DNA of 64,000 nucleotides from Rhodosporidiobolus odoratus. Lineage: Eukaryota > Basidiomycota > Microbotryomycetes > Sporidiobolales > Sporidiobolaceae. The DNA lies in NCBI GenBank assembly GCA_034387635.1, contig JAOANU010000003.1, forward strand, positions 1,488,001 to 1,552,000, written 5' to 3'. The notes beneath the pieces are model-generated. The model saw only the letters and a program-made list of their open reading frames with translations. It made no database searches and was not told the DNA's origin. Numbering within the stretch: the stretch's first letter is position 1; every line of letters starts with the position of its first letter. Positions 20,455-30,950 of this stretch are shown piece after piece. The translations under genes were made by a program, and so were the position numbers.

Positions 20455-20848
20455 GATACGCTGCATTCAAGCGGCCGCTCCTCGACGAAGTCCCAAGCGT
20501 GCGCAGCAGCAAGCTGCTTCCGCTCTTCACCTTCCACGATCTTTATCCTTCCTTTCCTGTCCATTCCTTTACAAGCTCTTCTCGTTATACCGCGCTTTCC
20601 GTCATCGATGTAGCGTGATTGAGGCAAAATTAAACTGTTGCAATCCTGCTGAGGCTATGTGAAGCTGAGCGTGACACCTTGGCGCTGGTCGAAGAGAAAC
20701 ACGACCGCAGAGACACATTGGCATCCTTGTATCAGAGCAAAGACAGCTGTCCGCCGATGAGCACTTCCTACTTGCTCGCTGAAGGATACAAATCCAACCC
20801 AACGGCGAAGCGGAAAAAGGAAGCTACGATGGCATGGAAGGTCTTCGA
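20455..20848. other. Convergent 3' intergenic region
   Basis: About 395 bases between the Pra1-like stop and the stop of the F-box gene. No supported coding frame or RNA. Confidence 0.4.
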
Positions 20849-22434
20849 TCAGTCCTCAGGATACCTCCTGGCTCTCCATTCCTCCCGCCTCTCCACCACC
20901 CTCTGAACCCTCTCCTTCGCACACCTCATAGCCCTACATTCCCACCTGATCCGTTCCAACCTCGGCGCCACCACCTCTCCCATTTCCTGCTCTTTCCCCT
21001 TTGCACCTCCACGCCGCGTCGCAGCGGAAGAAAGAGAAGGTACCGCCAGGGCTTCTTCAAGCGCGAGTAGCACTTCCTCTTCCTCTTCCAACTGCTCCAA
21101 GGTGACGCTCGTCCGTCTCCCTCGAACTGGCGTCGCACTTCCCGAACTCGCAGCAGGGGTAAACGACCCCTGCCCACGTAGACCATCGCTCCTCCAACTC
21201 GAGGTCGACGACGAGGACGCTCTTGTGCGATTGAGGATGGAGAGGAGAGAAGATTTCGAGGTGCCGAAGATTGAGGAAGAGGAGGCGGAGGAGCGGGAGT
21301 AGGGAGGTCGGAGGGTTAGAACGCGGAGGGTGAGGGGGAGGGCGAGCAGGAGGGGGAGGGAAGGATGTGGTAAGGTGAAGGTCAGGTGGGTTATGGGGAA
21401 GTGACTCAAGGCCGGGGCGAGGGAGGAAGAAAGGGAGGAAGAAATGGTCGAGGGCGACAAAGGCGGTGCGGAGAGTCCGGTCGAAAAGGGCGTGGCAGGG
21501 GCCTGGAGCAGAGGCAGAGTAAGGGCCTGGACTTGCTCGTCGGTGAGGAACCCCAGCATGAGGCTGCGCAAGTTTGTACACTTGGTCACAATTATGCGTG
21601 CCGCCTTCTTAAACTCGAGCAAGTCGGCATCGCGCAGGGACGAGATGGCGAGGTGCTCGAGGGTAGGAGCGCTATGGGTGAGGATATCGGTCAAGTGTGT
21701 TGCCGGAGGGGGGAGGCCGACGTTTGCGAGCGTGAGAGAGCGGATTGAGGAGAGGAAAAGAGGCAGGGAGGGTGGGCACGTGTGGGAGTTGGCGCGGAAA
21801 GACGAATTGAGAAGCGTAAGGTGGCTTAGGGCTATGGGAAGTACAGCTGTCAGTAGAGACAAGCGGGGACCTGGACAGTTTACGTACAGCCGTTGCCAAT
21901 CAAGAACTTGGAGCGAAGGTCGTCGACCCCGACAACTTCGAGCTCCTGCAAACCCGTGCAGACTTTGAGCGCGCGCTGTACCCTTGCGCCGTAGCCTTTA
22001 CTAGCAAAGACCCTGCCTTCAACCCTGAATTGGGTAACGAGTTGAGCCCATTGCTTGCCCGGATGCCTGTCCTCGAGGGTCCGGAGGAGGCGGTCGAACT
22101 GAGTGAGGCTAGTGACGGTGCATGCGGCAGTCGAGTAGAGCAGTGGCTGTGCGAGCTGATTGAGGTAGCGATTGACCCGAGAGACGGAGACGAGGAGGAA
22201 GTGTGGGGACAAGGAATCGTCGAGGAGGAGAAGGTCCAATGCGTGCAATAGCAGCTCGGGAGGGAGGTCGATCAGAGTGGTCAAAACGGCGATGTAGTGG
22301 TACGTAGCAAAGTGTGAGGAGCTGCGTTCGAAGAGAGGGGAGGAATCGAGGTTTGTTGAGGGGAGGTGGCACGGAAAGCAGTTAGCGGGACTTTGTGAAA
22401 CTGTCAGAGACTTGTGAATTCCCTTTGTTCGCAT
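20849..22434 (-). CDS. F-box-like protein with leucine-rich region
   Basis: The N-terminal exon has LTTLIDLPPELLLHALDLLL, an F-box first helix, then VSRVNRYLNQLAQPLLYSTA, which fits the rest of an F-box (C/S-xxxW-like positions). Further on come LKVCTGLQELEVVGVDDLRS and, after one intron (junction NG|SLSHLTLL), LSHLTLLNSSFRANSHTCP and RSLTLANVGLPPPATHLTDI, leucine-spaced repeats. The C-terminus is Arg/Glu-rich with Ser stretches and ends RRYPED. Such proteins are predicted SCF ligase receptors; the substrate is unknown. The start is uncertain: in-frame ATGs lie at 22467 and 22434, and the first would overlap the divergent STE23 start at 22466, so 22434 or a later start is preferred. Confidence 0.7.
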
Positions 22435-22465
22435 TCTATTGTTCTCGATCTCACTCAGGTTCAAC

Positions 22466-25400
22466 ATGCTCCGACTCACGCTACGACGGACACTCTCTGC
22501 TCCTCACTCTCCCCGTCCCTTACCCCGACCTCCACTACGCACCCTCGCCACTTTCTCATCTTCATCATCATCTCCCCGACTTCACCGCCTTACTCCCTCA
22601 CTCCCTCCTCGATCAGCTCCAGCCCAACGAAGAACCTACGCGTCCTACACCTCGAAACCCATCTTTGACCTTCCCATCATGACCATCTCGGATCCTCATT
22701 ATCAACCTCACGCTCCCTATGCCTTTGTTACCCGACCCGGCTCAGCATTCGACCATCTCCCCGAGGGTTACCAGGTTGTCGAGCAGTCAGAACAGGGGCA
22801 ACCGCGCCACGCTGTCTTTACCGGCGAGATTGAGCGCAGCCCGAACGACGACAGGCAGTACCGGTTTGTTTCTCTTACTCTTTTCCTTCACCTTCCTCCT
22901 GTGTTTGCTTACGAGACAATTGCCTCTAGGTCCATCCTGCTCGAGAACGGAATGGAGGCCCTCATCATTTCGGACCCCAAGACGGACAAGGCTGCTGCGG
23001 CCATGGACGTCAAGGTTGGGCATTTGAGTGACCCGGAGGACATTCCCGGACTGGCACACTTTTGCGAGCATCTCATGTTTATGGGAACGGAGAAGGTGTG
23101 TTCCTGGCTGCGTCCTGTATTTGCGCAGTGTGCTAACTTTGCATGCCTACAGTATCCCGCCGAGAACGAATACAGCGAATTCTTGAACCAGCACTCGGGT
23201 TCTTCTAACGCCTTTACCGGCATGGACCAGACCTGCTATCACTTTGACGTTTCTCCCGCACACCTCAGCCCCGCCCTCGACCGCTTTGCCCAATTCTTCA
23301 TCTCTCCTCTTTTTGACCCATCCTGCACCGAGCGAGAAGCCAATGCTGTCCATTCGGAGAACAGCAAGAACCTGCACGCTGACATGTGGCGACACTTCCA
23401 ACTTGACAAGAGCACGAGCAGTCGGAGTCACGCGTTCTGGAGGTTTGGAACGGGAAACAAGGAGACGCTGTGGGACGAACCGCTGAAGAGGGGAGAGGAT
23501 GTCAGGAAGAGGTTGATCGAATGGTGTGAGAAGCATTATTCGGCTAATGTGTGCAAGCTGGCTGTTGTTGGCAAGGGTGCGTGCGATCCCCTTTCCTCCG
23601 TCCTGTCATCCGACCTTCTCATCAATTATTTCGATACCTTGCCTAAAACAGACTCGCTGGACGAGACTACCAAGATGGTCGTCCAGCACTTCTCGTCTAT
23701 TCCTAACCGCCATCTCACCCCGCCTGAGTTTCCGGGGTCACCCTTGACGGAGAAGGAGCTGGGCGTGCGTCATTCTTCCAGAATTACCCATTAACGCGAA
23801 GCTGATCCCGATGGTGCGACCTGCAGTCTACTGTCTTTGTCAAGTCGGTTCGGGATCACCGTATGCTCGAGCTTACCTTCCCCTTCCCGGACGAGTCCGC
23901 ATTCTATGCGTCAAAATCTGGCTCTTTCATCTCGCACCTCGTCGGGCACGAGGGAGAGGGCAGCGTTCTATCCTACCTCAAGCATAAAGGCTGGGCGAAC
24001 GGCATGAGCGCAGGCTGCGGGAACGGCGCAGTCGGATTCGAGTTCTTCAAGATACACGTCGACTTGACGACGGAAGGATTGGGTGTGCCGAATTCCTTTC
24101 CGTTCTTGCGTGGTTCGAGACTGACTAGTCATCGAAATAGACAATTACGAACATGTCTGCTCCGCCATCTTCGCCTACATCTCTCTCCTCCGCTCTCACC
24201 CTCCGGCTGAATGGGCTTTCCTCGAAGTCTCCGCTCTTTCCAAGCTCGCCTTCCGCTTTAAGGAGAAATCACCTCCGATCTCGACAGCCATGCGTCTTTC
24301 AATGAACATGTCCAAGCCGTACCCGCGCGACTTGCTCCTCTCGGCACCTTGGATTTGCACCGAATGGTACCCGGCTATGGTCAACCAGTTGTTGGATTTG
24401 ATGAGGCCACAGAACTGCAGGATCTTCCTCGAGGCACAAAACGAGATCGGTGGAAGGGTGTATGGGGACAAGGAGAAATGGTACGGGACGGAATATACCA
24501 TTGAGAAGATGTCGGACGAAATTCTTTCTGTGCGTGCCTTTCAGCCTTCAGCCCGTTTTCGATTTCCTCCTATACTAATGGGACACGCTTGATCACAGTC
24601 TGGCTCTGCCGTTTATCCTGAGCTCGCCCTCCCCGCTCCGAACAACCTCGTGCCTGAGAATTTCGACATCAAGCCGCCGGGCAAGATCGAGGTTGACAAG
24701 CCTGCTCGCAAACCCGAAGCGATCCTCAATACGGAGCTGTCGAGGGTTTGGTGGAAGAAGGATGACCAGTGGTGGGTACCGAGGGCGGGGACTTTCTTCT
24801 TGCTGCGATCGTGCGTTCTCCTCCTTTGTCCTGCTGATGCATTTTGAAGTGGTTGAGTATTCACTCGCGTTCTCATCCTTAGCCCTCTCATCGACTCGAC
24901 CCCGCTCAACGCCGTCAGCACCCGTCTCTACCTCGACCTTGTTCGCGACTCGTTGCAAGAATACGCCTACGATGCTGAGCTCGCTGGAATCAGCTACACC
25001 TTCGACCAGGCCGGCGATGGAATCCTCCTCACCGCCGATGGGTACAACGACAAGCTTGGGGTGTTGATCGAGATGGTTGTCAAGCGGATGATGGAGTACA
25101 AGGTGGACGAGAAGAGGTTCGCGCTTGTGCTTGACCAGGTGCGTCGGACTGGTCAGCTCGTACCCTCTGTTCCTGTTCGCTCACCACTGCTGTACATTCC
25201 AGATGCGTCGCCGATACACCAACTTCCGCCTCGAAGCCCCTTACCAGCATGTCGGTACAGACGGCGGACACCTACTCCAAGCCCGTTCTTCCACCGTCGA
25301 ACAACGCCTCGCCGTCCTCGGACAAGTCACACCCGCGAGCCTGCAAGAGCACGCTGCCAAGCTGCTGTCTCGCTTGCATATTGAGAGTCTGGTACATGGC

Positions 25401-26695
25401 AATATGACAAAGGAGGATGCGTTGCAGTTGGCTAAGACGGTGGAGGAGACCTTGGCGCCGACGCCGTTGACGGAGGAGGAGTTGAAGTCTCCCGTGGCGC
25501 TGCTTGTTCCGGAAGGTACGTTAGCTTCGCTTGGCCTTGCTCCTGCACGTTCCCTCTCCGGACCGTGGACGCTGATGATCCGTGGGACCATTGTACAGGC
25601 AAGACTCTCGCCCGTCGCCCGGTCGACAACCCTGAAGACGTCAACAACGGCATTGAGCAATTCACCTACGTTGGTAACCTGTACGACGATGAGCTCCGTG
25701 CCAAGCTTTCCCTGTTCGGCACCCTCATCGCCGAGCCGTTGTTCGACGACCTGCGTGGCAAGCAGCAGCTCGGTTACATCGTGCGCTCTTGTGGACCCTT
25801 CCCGACCACGCTCCCACTATACTGACTCGCTGCACACCACAGGTGTCGTCTGGTCCTCGCAAGTCCATCGCTTTCATGGGCATGCGTGTCATCGTACAAA
25901 GCGAGCGCGATGCGAACCACGTCGAGTCTCGAATCGATGCCTTCTGGACCGAGTTCCGCGCCAAGTTGCAGGATATGCCGGAAGAGGAGTTTGAGAAGTA
26001 CAAGGCGGCTGTGGTCAGTCGAAAGCTTGAGGACTTCAAGAACATGTGGGAAGAGTGCGTCGATGGTCTTTCCTTCGCGCGATATAAACGCTGAGCCGTC
26101 TCCATTGCCTACGTGCAGATGCAGTCAGATGTGGACCCACATCCACGCGTGGTGGTACGACTTCGAGCAACGTTACCGCGACGCGGAGCTTGTCAAAGCC
26201 GTTACCAAGTCCGACATCCTCGCCTTCTTCGACCAATACTTCTTCGACAGCCCCGAGCACCCCATCCGCCGTCTCTCCATCCACCTCACCTCGCAACGCC
26301 TTCACGCCGAACAGCTCTCTACCCTCGGCCCCGCTCTCGCTGAGTTGAACGTCCCCGTCGACGCAGAACAACTGGGTCAATTCGCTGCTACCCGCCCGAC
26401 CGTTGCCCAAGCTAAGGCGTTTGCGGAGCAGTTCCTCCGTGGGCATGGCAAGGGCGATGAGGAGGTTCGGAAGGTGTGCGAGCAGATTGAGGAGATGAGG
26501 AAGGCACCTGTACCCGAGGGGTATGACCTGATCAAGGATCGGGATGAATGGAGGGAAAAGCAGGAGAGGGCTCCGGCCGCGCATCCGGTTGAGGAGGTAG
26601 GCTTCAGCCCTCCGGTTTCGTCCTCATGCAGTACTGATTAGCCTTTCGTCCTGCAGTTCGCACACCTCTTCCCGCCATCGCTTCGCCAATCTTAG
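22466..26695 (+). CDS. STE23: Ste23/insulysin-type M16 metalloprotease
   Basis: The zinc site HFCEHLMFMGTEK (HxxEH, inverted zincin) and the downstream Glu in EREANAVHSENSKNL define the M16A family. Later exons carry NVCKLAVVGK, FEFFKIHVDLT, PRDLLLSAPWICTEWYPAMV, YEYAYDAELAGISYTF-like (EYAYDAELAGISYTFDQ), YTNFRLEAPYQH, LYDDELRAKLSLFGTLIAEP, DDLRGKQQLGYIV, SERDANHVESRIDAFW and SQMWTHIHAWWYDFEQRY, all typical of insulin-degrading enzyme. These enzymes degrade peptides; yeast Ste23 also trims a-factor. The first ATG (22466) gives the Arg/Ser-rich MLRLTLRRTLSAPHSPRP, a mitochondrial presequence; an in-frame ATG at 22679 (MTISDPHYQ) would give a cytosolic form. The last small exon encodes FAHLFPPSLRQS. 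About 1,100 residues, roughly ten introns. Confidence 0.93.
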
Positions 26696-26882
26696 ACTGT
26701 TCCCATGCAAAAACATGTAGATTCCCTTCCACCTCTGGCCAAGTGTATTCCCTCAGCAGCAATAGGTCGCAAACTCTGTAGATGATACCTCGTGTACCCT
26801 TTTCATGTCTTATCTCGCAAATACAGTATCTCCTCTTCTGCTTTGACGTCGTTGGTTCTGCCGCAACTTCGCTCGATCGCTC

Positions 26883-28808
26883 ATGGCACGTTCGAGAGCT
26901 CGCGAGGACGGCTCTCGTCCACCTCTCTACCGCCTGGGCGCATTGCTACAAGCCCACACAAACGACGTCCGTTCCCTCGCCGCCGTCAACAGCCCCACAT
27001 CAACTCACAATCGCTTCATCAGCGGGTCGAGAGACCGCACAGCGAGGTTGTGGGAACAACGAGAAGTCTCAGGAGGCCCATCGAATGGCTGGAAGCAAGT
27101 CGCAAACTGGGACGACGAGGGATGGGTCAACGCTGTCAGTTTCCTGCCAGCAAGGGAGAACGAGGAAGATCAGGGAGGTATGTCGCGCCGGGCCCACGCC
27201 TGGACATGATAGCTGACTTGCAATCGTACAGGCCATCTTGTCGCTGCTGGTGCCGACTCACTAATCCACCTTTATCCACTCTCTCATCCCTCTTCGGCCC
27301 CGTCGACACCCTCTCACACCCTAGCTGGTCACGCGCACAACGTCTGTGCGATACGGTGCTCGAGAGAAGGTAGGAGGATCGTCAGCGCTAGCTGGGACAT
27401 GACTGCGAGGGTCTGGGAATGGCGGAATGGGTTAGGCGAAGGGATGGATGAGGACTCGAAAGGGCAATGGGAATGCGAGAGAGTGCTCGTTGGGCATGGT
27501 GCGGCAGTCTGGGACGTACTCTTGCTCGAGAGAAAGGAGAATGCCGTGTTGACCGGTGCGTTTCTGCGCTTTTCTTCCTTGCGCCGGTAACTTTTGAACT
27601 GAGCTCCGAATCCCGTTTGATTCTTCAGCCTGCGCCGATGGCTTTATTCGTATCTTCGACGGTGTCGAAGTCGAGTTCGTCTTGAAGGGTCACGAAGGTC
27701 CGGTCAGGACATTGGCAAAGCTGCTGCCGGAAGATGCCAGTTGTGCCCTATTCGCTTCCGCCAGTAACGACGGGTGAGTTGGCTCGATCTTTCTCTCTCT
27801 GGAATCCTGGTTGCTGAATCAATCTATCTGAAGTACCATTCGAATCTGGAACCACGAGACCGGCGAAGCCCTCACTGTCCTGGGCAATCAGGATTCTTTC
27901 GTCTACTCCCTCGTCTGTCTGCCCTCCTCGAGCGGAGGTGGTCTCGCATCGTCAGGGGAGGATGGTATCATCAAGATCTGGAACGAGGAAGACGGAGAGG
28001 AGGACCAGCAGATTGTCGTGCCAGCACTTTCCGGTAAGTCGCCGTTTCTTCGCCTTTTAGTGCTTGCTGCACGCTGACCCTTGCTTACCCTTCCAGTATG
28101 GTCTCTAGCCGCACTTCCAAACGGAGATCTCGCTTGCGGCTGTTCGGACAACCTCATCTGGATCTTCACGCGCGATGCATCCCGAATTGCCGATGAGGAG
28201 ACTACGAGAGACTACGAGACACGGTTGTCAGAACAGAAGTACGTCTGTCACATTGTCCCCGTTCGGGCCCTCTGACTTTGACTGTCTGTGAAGATCGTCC
28301 AAGCAAGCTAGCTCTTCGCCGCGCCTAGAGGGCAAAGAAGCCCTCAACAAGCCGGGCTCGAAGGAGGGCGAGGTCAAGCTCGTGCGAATCGAGGAGCATG
28401 TCCAGGCATACCAGGTGCGTAAACTTGTCGTCCTATCCGCCGACCTGGCTGACCGTGCTCGGGTAGTGGAATGGCGCAAGCTGGACAGAAGTCGGGGAGG
28501 TTGTCAGCGCAGAAGTAGAAACCGAAGCAGACGCTCCTTCCGCCTCTGCGGCGCCTTCGAAGATGGAGCACGAAGGTACTCTCCACGACTACGTGTTCGC
28601 CATCGATGTCAAGGACGATGAGCCGCCATTGAGACTGCCGTACAATCTTGACGGTCCGCTTTTTCCTCCCTCGGGCGCTGTGTTTGCTGACTTCTTCTGT
28701 CTTATAGACGATCCGCATACTGTCGCAACCGCTTTTATCCAGCAGCACTCCTTGCCGGAGTCTTACCTAGAGCAGATCATACACTTTATTCGGGCCTCGA
28801 CAGCTTGA
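26883..28808 (+). CDS. DOA1: Doa1/PLAA-like WD40-PFU protein, lacking the PUL domain
   Basis: Doa1/Ufd3 (PLAA) binds ubiquitin and Cdc48 in ubiquitin recycling. From ATG 26883 the protein shows LLQAHTNDVRSLAAV, RFISGSRDRTARLWEQ, LAGHAHNVCAIRC, RRIVSASWDMTARVWEW, VLVGHGAAVWDVLLL, ACADGFIRIFDG, VLKGHEGPVRTLAKL, ASASNDGTIRIWNHETGEAL, GLASSGEDGIIKIWNEED and LACGCSDNLIWIFTRDA, the seven-bladed propeller in Doa1 order. A linker follows, then the ubiquitin-binding PFU domain (DYVFAIDVKDDEPPLRLPYN, DDPHTVATAFIQQHSLPESY, LEQIIHFIR). Translation stops at TGA 28806-28808 directly after the PFU. The C-terminal PUL domain that docks on Cdc48 is not encoded, and none is found in the following 380 bases. 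About 500 residues. Confidence 0.88.
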
Positions 28809-29186
28809 ATCCGTGTCCTTGTTGCAAGACGACTCTGTGCGTCTTCTTACTCCTGTTTCGATCTGATATACGTCCTGCTCTGTCTGTGAGTAGTTGCTCC
28901 TGCTTGCTCGCGAGGTTTGCCACCAGATACTGCGCTCGCAAACTGTGTCATGACCTTCTCAATTCGCCTTCGGTGACCTTCTCTACCCTACGTCGGTGTA
29001 CCGAAGTGCTCGTCGTGCTCGCCGCGCACCCGGAGGCCGCCGACGGGGGCGAAGGCCGGATGGGGACGTGAGAAGATAGCGAAGGCAAGGGAATGTGCCG
29101 CGCGCTTTTCCGCTCCGCTTGCCCCAGCAACTGCCAGACTTCCGTCTCTCTTGATCATATTCACCCATCACGCCCCTCGTCACACA
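28809..29186. other. Intergenic region between DOA1-like and CCCH genes
   Basis: About 380 bases. A frame of 88 codons starts near the DOA1-like stop but has no PUL-like sequence. It presumably holds the DOA1 terminator and the promoter of the zinc-finger gene. Confidence 0.4.
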
Positions 29187-30367
29187 ATGTCATACGCCGG
29201 ATCCGCCTCCTCAGTCGACGAGCTCAACGCGGACGTCTTCTCCACGGCTTTCTCCCCATCCTTCAGCACTAGGTCGACTTCCCCATCATCTATCGGCTCT
29301 CCAAGTGACGTGCGAGGTCAGTGGTCTCAATTGAAGCGCAACACCGATTCGTTCATCGCCAACCTCCTCCACACGAACCACGGGCAAGAAACAGCGCTTA
29401 GGGCATGGAGGGTCCGGTGTGATGCGTTGGAGGCGGAAGTACTGAGGCTGTCGGGACTGGTGGCTCTGCTCGACAGGGAGAAGCAGGCGGTGGTGAGGTC
29501 GCTGGAAGAGAAGGAAATGAAGAAAGCGGCTGTGGTGACTGAAGAGGTTCAGGTGCGCGGGATGCTCCCCTGCTTCCCTTTCTCCAAGGCCGTCATTGAG
29601 CTCATAGTTCTCGACGACAGACGGCTCCGTCGTTCACCGCCTCTACCCCCACGCAACCAGCTTGCGACTGCTCTCCCACCTGCCGTGCTCCAACCCCTGG
29701 TCGCTGGACCGGTGCCAGGTGGGCATCAGTCACGCCCTCTACTCGCCCCAAGATCGATGCCAACAAGCCTATGTCGCGACAGAACCCTCCACCATGTAAC
29801 GCATTTTACCTGGTCGGTGAGCTTCCTTTCGTCGTTCGTGCTCTGGGCTGGTCATTGACGCGTTCTGCCGAGGGGCAGGACACTGCGACGTTCCTCGTTG
29901 TCGATTCGAGCATGGGTACGAGCTGGAGGAGGAGCAGGTAGCTGAGATGCGCAGAGGAGCGAAGGTGTGTTTACTATTTTCTCCCGTCCTCTTCCTCGAT
30001 ATTTTCCATCGTACTCTCCCCCCGGCTGACACTCCCTCACTTGTCTACAGCATCACGTCTGTAATGCTATCCGTAACGGTGTACCGTGCCCGGACGAGGA
30101 GGACTGCGTACGCTGCCCTTCCCTAATACCATCTCGAGCCTTGAGTTGACATACAGTATTGCCCTCTCCTGCCTCGGCTCGTCACCTGCAGATCTATGGC
30201 CATGTCTGCCCTCGCGGTCCCTCCTGCGGGCGCGACCGATGTGGGTTCAACGACGAGGCAAGCCCATTTTCATTCCCTCTTTTCCTCCGCTTTCGTGACT
30301 GACGTCTCCCTCCTTGCAGCAACATCTCGTCCTCCCGTCGCCCCGCCCAGTAATCAGGCGCCGCTGA
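29187..30367 (+). CDS. Tandem CCCH zinc-finger protein with N-terminal coiled coil
   Basis: ATG 29187 opens a Ser-rich leader, then a helix (RAWRVRCDALEAEVLRLSGL, VALLDREKQAVVRSLEEKE) that should coil. After splicing comes PKIDANKPMSRQNPPPCNAF, and then the fingers: CNAFYLVGHCDVPRCRFEH (C-x8-C-x4-C-x3-H), CNAIRNGVPCPDEEDCIYGH (C-x8-C-x5-C-x3-H) and a third CPRGPSCGRDRCGFND with Asp in the last position. This arrangement (P-rich PPPCNA entry, fingers in a row) is that of a fungal tandem-CCCH family, probably binding RNA; no precise role is known to me. The last intron (30258-30319) uses a GC donor (GAG|GCAAGC) and leads to the ending EQHLVLPSPRPVIRRR. The central globular domain seen in longer relatives is not visible. 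About 250 residues. Confidence 0.78.
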
Positions 30368-30950
30368 ACGCTGCACCCAGCCGCGCCCGGTCTATTCCAC
30401 TCAGACTCAACTCCCCCTTCGCCTTTCCTCCCTCCTCGTGATTTCATGCGCGCCCTCTTACCCATATTTTACTTTGCGGATCTGTTGATGTTAGGATGCC
30501 GAGAGCTTCTTAGCGTCATTGGAAGGAACGTCCTCCGAGCGCCTTCGTAGACAAGGAAAGAAAGCGTGAAACAGCAGGAAAGGCAGATTGCGTAGATCGC
30601 CCGGCTATACGTCTGGTTCTCAACTTGGGCTCGCCAGGAGCGAGATTACACGCCCGGAACCAGGAGGCTGTAGCCAGGACGCCAGCAGGACGCGTAGCTG
30701 TGGGTGGGGGAAGAACTGGTCGAACAGAAAGCGGCGCCTGGCAAAGTCGCGTCGCGTCGGTGAGTCGCGTCGCCGAGAAGGTCAGGCTTCAACAAACATG
30801 AACCAGTGCTTCGTTCCCTGCACTCCTTCCACTCTATCACACTGGTATACCCCCTAGCCAGTCTCGATACTACCCTTACACCTCACCTTCAGTCGCCCAC
30901 ACGGCATCGTCTCCTCTTCATTCAGCTCTCCTCTTCTCGCATCGCCAAAC
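30368..30950. promoter_or_regulatory. Upstream region of the homeodomain gene
   Basis: 580 bases with no supported gene; short frames only. It should contain the terminator of the CCCH gene and the promoter of the homeodomain gene. A pyrimidine-rich tract lies just before the ATG (about 30905-30940). Confidence 0.4.
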
